This document shows, piece after piece, positions 1 to 6,087 of a stretch of 6,146 bases of DNA. Source of the stretch: Actinomycetes bacterium. Lineage in GTDB: Bacteria > Actinomycetota > Coriobacteriia > Coriobacteriales > Eggerthellaceae. The notes below the pieces were generated by a model. That model did not search any database. It saw only the letters and a list, made by a program, of their open reading frames with translations, and was not told where the DNA came from. The first letter of the stretch is position 1, and the number at the start of each line of letters is the position of its first letter. Position numbers and translations under genes: made by a program. The stretch lies in NCBI GenBank assembly GCA_023429565.1, contig JAEZDJ010000098.1, forward strand, positions 1 through 6,146, given 5' to 3'.

Positions 1-282
1 CACCTCCACGAGGGCCGCAATCAGGATAACGGCAAGAATGCCAAGGAATCCCCGGGCACGCGATCGCGGCCTGTCCTTTTGCCGAGGTGGCTCCACAGAA
101 GGCGGTTCGGGTTGCCTGCCGGGGAAATCCCGAGTGTCCCTGCTCCCGCTTCGCGCGGGACGATCCTCGTTGTGCCCGCGAGACCTCGTCGCATAGTTCT
201 CACGCGCATACCGTTCGAATTCAGGAGTTGCATGTCCCGGTTCGAAGGGGTCATAGTCGTGAGATGGTCGCCGCGTGTTCAT
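1..282 (-). CDS. N-terminal part of a membrane-anchored protein with a long charged cytoplasmic tail (runs off left edge)
   Basis: An open frame of exactly 94 codons runs from an ATG at 282 to the window edge with no stop. It begins MNTRRPSHDYDPFEP. Residues 1-77 are hydrophilic and rich in Arg, Pro, Glu and Asp, with no predicted globular fold. Residues 79-92 (GFLGILAVILIAAL) form the start of a membrane segment preceded by a basic RPRSRARG stretch, so the tail should lie in the cytoplasm and the missing part outside (positive-inside rule). The start is chosen because it is the only ATG in this frame near the 5' end and lies 6 nt after a perfect TATAAT; there is no Shine-Dalgarno, which suggests leaderless translation. 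Long disordered tails before one membrane helix occur in actinobacterial cell-wall proteins such as LytR-CpsA-Psr enzymes, transpeptidases and sortases. Which of these it is cannot be told, because the catalytic part is outside the window. An overlapping 77-aa frame at 21-254 is out of phase with this gene. Confidence 0.75.
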   Translation of the reverse strand, partial: MNTRRPSHDYDPFEPGHATPEFERYARENYATRSRGHNEDRPARSGSRDTRDFPGRQPEPPSVEPPRQKDRPRSRARGFLGILAVILIAALVEV

Positions 283-288
283 GAAGGT

Positions 289-294
289 ATTATA
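289..294 (-). promoter_or_regulatory. Consensus -10 box for a probably leaderless transcript of the left-edge gene
   Basis: On the minus strand this is TATAAT, a perfect sigma-A type -10 hexamer. It is followed by 6 nt (ACCTTC) and then the ATG at 282. A transcript from this box would start at or next to the A of the ATG, and no Shine-Dalgarno is present between them. I see no convincing -35 hexamer at 16-18 bp spacing. The rest of the 70-bp gap (283-352) shows only a weak GGACA/TGTCC inverted repeat with a long loop and no terminator. Confidence 0.5.
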
Positions 295-352
295 ACGCGA
301 CAGGACAGCCTAAGCCGCCGCCCCACCAAGTGTCCACTCAGCGAAATCTATC

Positions 353-1963
353 TCAGTCGAACAGCCCCTGCGCCTCTGCATACAGCGCGGGGTTCAAAGC
401 AGCGATGCTGTCATAGCGGCTTGGCGACAGCAGCGTGGCCCCTCCCACGACAATCGACAGCGCCACCGCCACGGCAACGCCGGAAAAGACGAGCGACCCC
501 CACCGGGCACCCAGCCCTTGCCCCTCCTTCCGCTGCGCCTGGACCGCAAACAGAACCAACGACGCCACCAGCATCACGTACCAGCCAAAGTCACCAAAAT
601 AGCGCTGGGTCACCCCCGCCGTCCGTGTGTCCACCACCAACACCACGGCAGCAAAGACCACCATGAGCAGGCAAAGTCCCCACAGACGCCGACGCTTGAG
701 CACCTTCCTCACCGCAGGCAGCAGGAACACCAGCAAAGCAGCAGGAACTAGCCACAGATATCCGCCGAACATGGGCTCGGTCGGAGCCCAGCCGACCGAA
801 TAGGAGAGATCGGTGGATTGGACAAAGGGAAACTGCCGCGACAGGTCAAATGGCTGCAGCAGGTAGAAGTACAGCAAAGTGGGCGTCAGCCGCCAACTTT
901 GCTGATAGGAGGTCATGTCGAAACCCGTCAGGTTGTAGCTGCTGCCGAAATCCAGCGCCGACCCAAAGCGGGCATAGTTATACCAGAGCAGAGGAGCGAT
1001 CACCACCACGAAGGGAAGCAGGGCCGCACAGGTCTCCCGTGCCCCCGCCCGGGAGAAGAGCAGGCGGTCGGAGACGATATCCCTCCAGAAAATCGGAAGG
1101 GCCAGGAAGCACGCCAACATGAACTGGGGGCGACACCCGAGGTTCAGCGCCATGCACGCTGATCCCGCTGCAAGATGCCACCACGAAAGCGTTGGAACCG
1201 ATCCTCCCGGAAGTCCCGCCGCATGGGCTGGCGCATGGACATCCCGCCGGGCGCCGAGCCAAAACCACAGGCCCAGCATGGTAAACAGCAAGGAAGCCAA
1301 AATGGGAACCGAGTAGAAGCGCGGCACTGAGACCAGGTAGGCAAGATTGCTCCCACCCACCACAAGCACGAGCGCAGCGATGGTTGTCGCCGTGGTCGCG
1401 CTGTCCGCAAAGAAGCGCCGGGCAATGCGGCGGACCAGCAGGGCGGCGGCAATCACAAAGCCAGCGCCGAGCACGGTCACGGCGACCGGCGTCGCGAGCC
1501 ACGACCCCGTGACCAACTGATAGGGAACATAGAGCAGCAAGGCGGGAACCACGCCGAAGTAGCAGTAGTACTGCCCCTGGTAGAATGCATGGTCCCAGAA
1601 CACGGGGTTTGCTCCCCCGTCGCTGGCGGCGTAGCGGCTTTCGAAGTCATAGGGATTGTCGAGCTCCGCCAGGGCATCGGGCACCGGAAGATCCAAAGAG
1701 AGGCTGCCGTGGATCAGGGCATCTCCCAAACGGGCATACTGGTCTGCATCGGCATAGTGGGCGAAGTTTTCCATATAGGACGTGCCCTGAAATGTGGGCG
1801 GCGTACCAAACAGCGTTCCCGCAACTACGGTGCACACGACCAGAAGGGCCGCCACAGCAGCATAGCCCCATTCCCGGCAAACAGATGACATGTTGGATAC
1901 CATGTATGGCATCATAACAAAAGTAATCTGAAAAGCCGGCTGGAAGATCAGCCTCCGCAGCAT
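353..1963 (-). CDS. Polytopic membrane protein, GT-C glycosyltransferase-like, function unassigned
   Basis: The protein is 536 aa with about ten to twelve hydrophobic segments (near residues 34-53, 135-152, 157-177, 193-236, 261-290, 311-328, 360-370, 401-446, 459-475 and 488-510). A first extracellular loop follows TM1 and contains acidic residues D72, D74 and D104 and the motif WDHAFYQGQYYCYFGVVP (123-140). Later motifs include CRPQF (277-281) and WYNYARFGSALDFG (327-340). This topology, a large acidic loop after the first helix and YNYxRFGS-type motifs, recalls GT-C fold enzymes that transfer sugars from polyprenyl carriers outside the membrane. I recognise the pattern but no specific named family, so activity is inference. 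No Shine-Dalgarno precedes the ATG at 1963. The first 20 residues look unlike a structured N-terminus, so the true start may be the ATG at 1903 (M21), which lies 7 nt after TATGAT, or 1891 (M25). The gene follows the ABC operon after a 76-bp gap with a hairpin and is probably separately expressed. Confidence 0.85.
   Translation of the reverse strand: MLRRLIFQPAFQITFVMMPYMVSNMSSVCREWGYAAVAALLVVCTVVAGTLFGTPPTFQGTSYMENFAHYADADQYARLGDALIHGSLSLDLPVPDALAELDNPYDFESRYAASDGGANPVFWDHAFYQGQYYCYFGVVPALLLYVPYQLVTGSWLATPVAVTVLGAGFVIAAALLVRRIARRFFADSATTATTIAALVLVVGGSNLAYLVSVPRFYSVPILASLLFTMLGLWFWLGARRDVHAPAHAAGLPGGSVPTLSWWHLAAGSACMALNLGCRPQFMLACFLALPIFWRDIVSDRLLFSRAGARETCAALLPFVVVIAPLLWYNYARFGSALDFGSSYNLTGFDMTSYQQSWRLTPTLLYFYLLQPFDLSRQFPFVQSTDLSYSVGWAPTEPMFGGYLWLVPAALLVFLLPAVRKVLKRRRLWGLCLLMVVFAAVVLVVDTRTAGVTQRYFGDFGWYVMLVASLVLFAVQAQRKEGQGLGARWGSLVFSGVAVAVALSIVVGGATLLSPSRYDSIAALNPALYAEAQGLFD
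1911..1916 (-). promoter_or_regulatory. Possible -10 box supporting a downstream, leaderless start of the membrane protein gene
   Basis: The minus strand reads TATGAT, one mismatch from consensus, followed by 7 nt and the ATG at 1903. The spacing mirrors that of the left-edge gene. If used, the protein would begin MVSNMSSVCREWG and be 516 aa, with TM1 near its N-terminus. No clear -35 is visible at 16-18 bp. This is pattern evidence only. Confidence 0.35.
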
Positions 1964-1974
1964 CGACAGGCCGA

Positions 1975-2001
1975 GACGGGAGGCAAAAAAGCCGTCCCGT
2001 C
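1975..2001 (-). terminator. Hairpin between the ABC operon and the next gene, possible weak terminator
   Basis: Arms GACGGGAGGC (1975-1984) and GCCGTCCCGTC (1991-2001) pair over 10 bp with one bulged base (1994) around a six-base A/T loop (1985-1990). It lies 39 bp past the permease stop and 12 bp before the ATG at 1963. In minus-strand RNA the six U residues are in the loop, not after the stem, so it is not a canonical intrinsic terminator. It may be an attenuating or 3'-end stabilising structure. On the plus strand it is followed by a pyrimidine-rich stretch (ACCTTCTTT), but no plus-strand gene needs termination here. Confidence 0.35.
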
Positions 2002-2039
2002 ACCTTCTTTCGCTCAAGGCCGCTGCGCAACGCCCTTCG

Positions 2040-3221
2040 TCATCCCGTGTAGCGAAGCGCCTCGATCGGTTTCTTCTTCGCTGCCTTGTTGGCGGGATAT
2101 ATCCCGAATATCACACCGATGCCCAGAGAAAAGGCGACGGACGCGCCCGCAACTCCCACCGACAGCGGATAGGCGGTTGCTCCACCGCCGATCGCAGAAA
2201 TGACCTGCAGGGCAACCCACGACAGCACGATGCCGACAGCGCATCCCAACAGGCTGATGACAAGGGCCTCTATTAAGAACTGCATCATGATGGCTCCGCG
2301 TCCTGCCCCGATGGCTTTCCTTATGCCTATTTCCCGCGTGCGTTCCGTCACCGAAACCAGCATGATGTTCATAATCCCGATTCCCCCAACCAGAAGCGAT
2401 ATGGCGGCGATGCCTCCAAGGAGCAAGGCAAGCGTGCTTGTCACGCTTGCCATCGCTTCCATGATGGTGGATTGATTCATGACGGTGAACGCATCCTCGT
2501 CATCGCTGAAACGGGACAGCATCTTTTGAGTGACAGCGGTTTCCGCCTGGTCAAGCGTTTCCTCATTGGCAGACGAAACATAGAAGGTCGAAACACTGGA
2601 CGAGACATCGTCCACAAAGCGAACAAGGGAGGTGTAGGGAATATACGCCTCGTACGTTTCGGTGGTGGTCGAATCAGCCTCATCTGCGACAAGAACGCCA
2701 ATGATCAAGAAGTCAATGCCGCCAAGGTTGATGGTTTCCCCCTCCACGTCCGTTCGGCCCATCACCTCTGTTGCAAGACCCGCATTGATGACCGCAGCGT
2801 TCGTGTGGTTGTCCACGTCGGTGTTCTTTATAAACCTGCCCGAGGATAGTTTGAGATCCTGAATTTCAGCATAGGGTCCCGTGGTCCCGTACACCGTCGC
2901 CGTCTCTTCCGTATAAGAATTTGAGGCGGTGACACTGCTCTGAGACAAGGGGGCAGCCGCCTCTATCTCATCATCGTCAGCCAAAAATGCAATCTCATCG
3001 AGCTTCAGGGGATTCCCTTTGTCATCCTCAACCGAAATTGTCAGATAGTTGCTGCCCATAGAAGATATCTCGTCGGTCACCGATGTGGTGGTGCTATCCA
3101 CCAACGAAACCAGAACGACCAAAGACATGACGCCGATGATGATGCCGAGCATGGTGAGAAACGAACGCATCTTGTTTGAGGCGATGGACTTCCATGCCAT
3201 TTTAAACGACTGGATGATCAT
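2040..3221 (-). CDS. MacB/FtsX-type ABC transporter permease
   Basis: This is the integral membrane subunit of a type VII (MacB-like) ABC exporter, 393 aa from the ATG at 3221, a usual length for stand-alone MacB-type permeases. A short cytoplasmic helix (SFKMAWKSIASNKMRS) precedes TM1 (about 21-41). Residues 42-255 form the large extracytoplasmic MacB_PCD-like domain. Three C-terminal membrane segments lie near 262-285, 313-343 and 354-376. The conserved FtsX-domain loop RTREIGIRKAIGA (294-306) and a typical C-terminal KKKPIEALR motif are present. The ATG overlaps the ATPase stop by 4 nt (ATGA) and has a GGGAG Shine-Dalgarno at 3227-3231, so I prefer it to the GTG at 3233, which would add four residues and lacks such a signal. 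The gene is by eye less GC-rich than the downstream membrane protein gene. It should dimerise and couple ATP hydrolysis in the cytoplasm to movements of its outer domain; the substrate is unknown. Confidence 0.95.
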   Translation of the reverse strand: MIIQSFKMAWKSIASNKMRSFLTMLGIIIGVMSLVVLVSLVDSTTTSVTDEISSMGSNYLTISVEDDKGNPLKLDEIAFLADDDEIEAAAPLSQSSVTASNSYTEETATVYGTTGPYAEIQDLKLSSGRFIKNTDVDNHTNAAVINAGLATEVMGRTDVEGETINLGGIDFLIIGVLVADEADSTTTETYEAYIPYTSLVRFVDDVSSSVSTFYVSSANEETLDQAETAVTQKMLSRFSDDEDAFTVMNQSTIMEAMASVTSTLALLLGGIAAISLLVGGIGIMNIMLVSVTERTREIGIRKAIGAGRGAIMMQFLIEALVISLLGCAVGIVLSWVALQVISAIGGGATAYPLSVGVAGASVAFSLGIGVIFGIYPANKAAKKKPIEALRYTG

Positions 3222-3973
3222 GCGTTCTCCCACCTCACTGCTTCGAAATCTTCGCTCGACAAGTGCAGGGGCTCCGTGCTGCTCGACGATTTCCTATATC
3301 TCACGTCGTCGGGCTGGTCTATCCGGCCATCGAGAAGGTGAATGCTGCGCGTCGCCTGTCGGGCAACCGATTCGTCATGCGTGATGAGCACAATGGTGTC
3401 GCCCTGCGCGTGCATGTCATGGAACAAGTCCATGATCTCCCGTCCCGTCCGAGAATCAAGATTCCCCGTCGGTTCGTCCGCGAGGAAGAGAGACGGGTTT
3501 GTGACCAGGGCGCGCGCGATGGCGACACGCTGCTGCTGCCCTCCGGAAAGCTCGAAGGGCCTATGCCTGCCCCGCTCCCCCAGCCCAACCTTTTCAAGAG
3601 CCTCCTGAACTCGCCTGAAACGCTCTCTCTTCTCGATGTGCTGATAGATAAGGGGCAATTCGATGTTCTCTTCAGCCGTCATGTTCCCAATGAGATTGAA
3701 GCTTTGGAAGATGAAGCCTATCTTCTCGTTGCGAATGCGGGTAAGGTCTGCTTCGGAATACTCTTCGATAGCCTGGTCATCCAAGATGTAGGTTCCGCCG
3801 TCAACCGTGTCCAGGCATCCGATGATGTTCATCATAGTGGATTTTCCACTGCCGGACGGACCGACGATAGCGACGAACTCTCCTTCCTCGATGCGCAGGC
3901 TTACCTGGTCAAGGGCATGAACCTCGGCATCGCCTACCCGATAGGTTTTCGACACGTTCTCGAACGCAATCAT
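3218..3973 (-). CDS. MacB/LolD-type ABC transporter ATP-binding protein
   Basis: This is the cytoplasmic nucleotide-binding subunit that powers the adjacent permease, 251 aa. All ATPase elements are intact: Walker A GPSGSGKS (38-45), Q-loop Q90, signature LSGGQ (142-146), Walker B LFLADE with catalytic E167, the D-loop region GNLDS (170-174) and switch H199. ADEPTGNLD together with GCLDTVDGG and FIFQSFNLI is typical of the MacB/LolD/YknY subfamily. The core ends near residue 225. A 25-residue Ser/Glu-rich tail (SSSSTEPLHLSSEDFEA) follows and is not part of the family core. The ATG at 3973 is 12 nt after the adaptor stop with GGGAG at 3980-3984, so the genes are surely cotranscribed. The substrate cannot be inferred from this subunit. 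Confidence 0.97.
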   Translation of the reverse strand: MIAFENVSKTYRVGDAEVHALDQVSLRIEEGEFVAIVGPSGSGKSTMMNIIGCLDTVDGGTYILDDQAIEEYSEADLTRIRNEKIGFIFQSFNLIGNMTAEENIELPLIYQHIEKRERFRRVQEALEKVGLGERGRHRPFELSGGQQQRVAIARALVTNPSLFLADEPTGNLDSRTGREIMDLFHDMHAQGDTIVLITHDESVARQATRSIHLLDGRIDQPDDVRYRKSSSSTEPLHLSSEDFEAVRWENA

Positions 3974-3979
3974 GCGGCG

Positions 3980-3984
3980 CTCCC
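3980..3984 (-). promoter_or_regulatory. Shine-Dalgarno of the ATPase gene
   Basis: GGGAG on the minus strand lies 6 nt before the ATG at 3973, inside the 12-nt gap after the adaptor stop. It fixes the ATPase start. Confidence 0.7.
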
Positions 3985-3985
3985 G

Positions 3986-5986
3986 TTACTGAGACTGACG
4001 CGAGCCGGAGGAACCGCCCGAACCGCCGCTTGGCATCTCGCCGCCGCCCGAACCGCCGCCGCTCGGCATCTCGCCTCCACTGGGCATCTCCCCACTGCCG
4101 AACATCCCGCTGCCACCGGTTCCCATGCCTGACTCCGTGGTTTTGCTGGAGCTTTCCGTCTTGGTGTAATAGACGGTATCGCCTTCCGACAGACCGCTGG
4201 TGATTTCCACCTGACTGCCATTCGAAAGCCCGGTCTCGACCTCAGCCTCTCCGGATGGATTGCCGTCGGAATCCAACTGGGTATACACGAAAGAGTAAGA
4301 ACCACGCTCCTGCAACGCGCTGATCGGAATGACGACAGCATTGTCGCTCTCGCTGATTTTGATGGTGGCAGAAGCGCTCATGCCGAACATCATGTCATCT
4401 GTCTTGTCCAGCGTCACCGTGGCGGTATACTTCGTGCTGCCGCTGCTGCTTGATGACGTGCTGGCGGACACCTTCGTGATCGCGCCATCGAATTCCTGGC
4501 CCTCAATGGCGTCGAAGGACACAGTGACGTCCTGCCCCTTCTCAACCGACAGGATATCTGCCTCATCCACGCTGATGGACACCGTGGCGTCAGCATCAGA
4601 CACGATGGTGAAAGCCGTTGCCTCCTTGATGTCAGAACTGCTCGAACTGGTATTCGAAGACGAGCTGCTCCCTGTCGAACTTGATGTCGTCCCACTTGAG
4701 GCGCCCTGGCTCGAACTGCCCGACGATCCGCTGCTCGAGGTCGTCGCGGATCCGCTCGAGGACTTTGTGCCGGACCCGCTGGAAGAATCTGAAGAATTGG
4801 ACCCTGAAGCCGATCCCGAACCGCTTGCGCTTTCCGTCTTGGCAAACTGAGCCTTGATAAGCAGAACGCTTGCGTTTCGACCGTCATCGCCAGACAAGAC
4901 CGTGCTCTCAACCGTCGCGCCCTTCACTTCAGGCACGATGTCCTCGAAAAACGCGTAGCCCTCTTTTGCGACGAGCTTGATGGTGGCCGTATAGACAGTA
5001 TCTCCCTGGAACGTTCCGGTCGAGCAGTTCCAGGAAAGGGTGCCATCATAGAGGCCGCTGCTCTCCAAGGTTGCCTGCGGGACCTGTCCAGCAACAGGCG
5101 CCGCGACATCAAGAGACAGGCCCGACAGAGCCGTGCCCCCCTCCGCCATGGTGATGGTCGCATCGTCCGACACCAGCTGCAAAGCCGTGGCCAGCGTCGT
5201 CTCGTCATACACGAGGTTCGCCCAGGAAGTGCTTGCGGCGTTTGCGCGATACGTTGCCGACGACGTGTTGGAGGATCCGAGTTGGTATGCCGCCGTAGAC
5301 GTCACACCATCCCCCAACCCCGTCGTCGATGCAGCCGTCGTCGACGACGGGGTGCCCGAGCCCGAAGAACCCGAAGATGTCGTGCCAGAACCGGAAGAAC
5401 CGCTGGACGAGGAAGACGAGGTCTCTGACCCCGCAGACACACTCACCGTTCCGATGGTGCCATTGGCATTTGCCGTTATAGCTGGGCTTTCAAGCAACGT
5501 CGTCAGGGTCTCTATGGTCTTCTCAAGATCGTCGCGCTCCCCATCGAGGATGAGAGCCTCCAAGTACTCGGTCGAAGACGTGTCTGAGGCGCTGCTCGAG
5601 AGACCTTCTATCTCTTCTTCGACGTCCGAAAGCTCTTCTTTCGCCGAAAGGAGCGCTGATGCGACCGAGGCTTGGTCGAGCGTCGCAAGTTCCTGGCCTG
5701 CAACAACCGCATCCCCACTCTCCACCAGCACATCCGTGACCTTGATGCCCGCAGGAACAGTCACGTCGGTAGTTGTGCCGCTGGCTAGTGAACCGGTGCC
5801 CGTCACCGTCGAGCTGACGCTCCCTTTCTCGGCCGTTGCCGACTGCACCGTCGTGCTCGTCTCCTGTCCGAGAGCGTTTGCCCTCACCACAAGGAACACG
5901 ACCAGAACAATGACGGCGAGAACCGCTATGCCCACTCCCACAAGCACGGGCTTCTTGACTTTTGGCAGGCGCTTCACCAGCTCCAT
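3986..5986 (-). CDS. Membrane-fusion (HlyD/MacA/YknX-type) adaptor with a large Ser-rich insert
   Basis: This is the membrane-anchored adaptor of the exporter, 666 aa against roughly 370-420 for MacA or YknX. Order: basic N-terminus; TM at 13-34; first lipoyl-like half (74-104, VPAGIKVTDVLVESGDAV); two short helices (106-128 and 141-167) as a reduced coiled-coil hairpin; second lipoyl half (168-187, ANGTIGTVSVSAG). Then come a Ser/Gly/Thr linker (188-222), a probable beta-sandwich domain (about 270-383, with VYTATIKLVAKEGYAF) and a second Ser linker (384-452). The beta-barrel-like (453-545) and membrane-proximal-like (546-608, VVIPISALQERG) regions follow, then a Gly/Ser/Met tail with three EMPSGG motifs (633-655). 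I choose the ATG at 5986 because GAGGAG lies at 5993-5998, 6 nt upstream; the ATG at 6037 would add 17 residues (MTTLSSVHWVNPCEECK) and has no such site. First gene of the operon, 12 nt before the ATPase. The adaptor identity is firm; the insert's function is unknown. Confidence 0.93.
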   Translation of the reverse strand: MELVKRLPKVKKPVLVGVGIAVLAVIVLVVFLVVRANALGQETSTTVQSATAEKGSVSSTVTGTGSLASGTTTDVTVPAGIKVTDVLVESGDAVVAGQELATLDQASVASALLSAKEELSDVEEEIEGLSSSASDTSSTEYLEALILDGERDDLEKTIETLTTLLESPAITANANGTIGTVSVSAGSETSSSSSSGSSGSGTTSSGSSGSGTPSSTTAASTTGLGDGVTSTAAYQLGSSNTSSATYRANAASTSWANLVYDETTLATALQLVSDDATITMAEGGTALSGLSLDVAAPVAGQVPQATLESSGLYDGTLSWNCSTGTFQGDTVYTATIKLVAKEGYAFFEDIVPEVKGATVESTVLSGDDGRNASVLLIKAQFAKTESASGSGSASGSNSSDSSSGSGTKSSSGSATTSSSGSSGSSSQGASSGTTSSSTGSSSSSNTSSSSSDIKEATAFTIVSDADATVSISVDEADILSVEKGQDVTVSFDAIEGQEFDGAITKVSASTSSSSSGSTKYTATVTLDKTDDMMFGMSASATIKISESDNAVVIPISALQERGSYSFVYTQLDSDGNPSGEAEVETGLSNGSQVEITSGLSEGDTVYYTKTESSSKTTESGMGTGGSGMFGSGEMPSGGEMPSGGGSGGGEMPSGGSGGSSGSRQSQ
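4032..4093 (-). repeat. Three imperfect repeats encoding EMPSGG at the adaptor C-terminus
   Basis: The plus-strand word GGCATCTCGCC occurs at 4032-4042 and 4065-4075, with a variant (GGCATCTCCCC) at 4083-4093. Each encodes GEMP on the minus strand, giving EMPSGG at residues 633-638, 639-644 and 650-655. A longer word, GCCCGAACCGCCGC, also recurs at about 4016 and 4046. This is a short coding tandem repeat of the kind that can vary in copy number. Confidence 0.75.
4631..4837 (-). repeat. Second serine-rich low-complexity linker in the adaptor gene
   Basis: Residues 384-452 of the adaptor are almost entirely Ser, Gly and Thr, with runs such as SSSSSNTSSSSS. Serine codons are mixed (AGC, TCG, TCA, AGT, TCC), so this is selected or old amino-acid composition rather than a fresh trinucleotide expansion. 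It separates the inserted domain from the beta-barrel region. Confidence 0.8.
5317..5353 (-). repeat. Perfect 13-bp inverted repeat inside the adaptor coding sequence
   Basis: Arms ACCCCGTCGTCGA (5317-5329) and TCGACGACGGGGT (5341-5353) are exact reverse complements around an 11-nt loop. It falls at adaptor residues about 212-224, at the end of the first serine-rich linker. No U-tract follows on the minus strand, so it is not an intrinsic terminator. The mRNA hairpin should be very stable. Confidence 0.7.
5321..5425 (-). repeat. First serine-rich low-complexity linker in the adaptor gene
   Basis: Residues 188-222 are Ser/Gly/Thr-rich, with repeated SGSSGSG-type units (SSGSSGSGTTSSGSSGSG). 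The linker directly follows the second lipoyl-like half and leads into the inserted domain. Confidence 0.75.
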
Positions 5987-5992
5987 CTTGCA

Positions 5993-5998
5993 CTCCTC
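5993..5998 (-). promoter_or_regulatory. Shine-Dalgarno that decides the adaptor start
   Basis: GAGGAG on the minus strand lies 6 nt before the ATG at 5986. It makes this start much more likely than the upstream in-frame ATG at 6037. Confidence 0.8.
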
Positions 5999-6017
5999 AC
6001 ATGGATTCACCCAATGA

Positions 6018-6031
6018 ACACTAGATAGTGT
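6018..6031. promoter_or_regulatory. 14-bp palindrome, possible operator or transposon-end sequence
   Basis: ACACTA-GA-TAGTGT is a perfect 6-bp inverted repeat with a 2-bp spacer, 32 bp upstream of the adaptor ATG within the divergent intergenic region. It sits where a repressor could cover the operon promoter. No MerR, TetR or GntR gene is in the window to pair with it. A chance palindrome, or part of the junction with the insertion sequence, is equally possible. Confidence 0.35.
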
Positions 6032-6046
6032 CGTCACGAGATATGA

Positions 6047-6052
6047 TATAAT
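6047..6052 (+). promoter_or_regulatory. -10 box upstream of the transposase gene
   Basis: The plus strand carries a perfect TATAAT, overlapping TATGAT at 6042-6047, 35 bp before the transposase ATG. The opposite strand of this A+T-rich patch reads TATCAT, so it could also drive the ABC operon. No convincing -35 is seen for either direction. Confidence 0.45.
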
Positions 6053-6087
6053 GATGGAGACATGAAGACCGACGAGAAAGAGCCTCC

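Noticed and set aside
21..254. 77-aa minus-strand frame
   Set aside because: It is out of phase with the 94-codon frame starting at 282, which has a membrane segment, a -10 box and runs to the edge without a stop.
3222..3233. GTG at 3233 as the permease start
   Set aside because: The ATG at 3221 has a GGGAG site 5 nt upstream and the classic ATGA overlap; the GTG would place that site inside the coding sequence.
4016..4093. Possible CRISPR-like or tandem regulatory repeat
   Set aside because: The repeats are in frame with the adaptor tail, are short and uneven in spacing, and encode EMPSGG units; they are protein-coding.
3263..4132. 289-aa open frame on the plus strand across the ATPase gene
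   Set aside because: It is fully antisense to an intact ABC ATPase with all motifs, and its translation shows no domain.
4329..4850. 173-aa plus-strand frame rich in Leu, Glu and Pro
   Set aside because: It is the complement of the serine-rich linker and beta-barrel codons of the adaptor; its composition is explained by that.
5133..6017. 294-aa open frame on the plus strand, antisense to the adaptor
   Set aside because: It mirrors Ser/Val/Asp-rich codons of the real gene. It has no recognisable domain, and the minus-strand frame clearly encodes a membrane-fusion protein with a good ribosome site.
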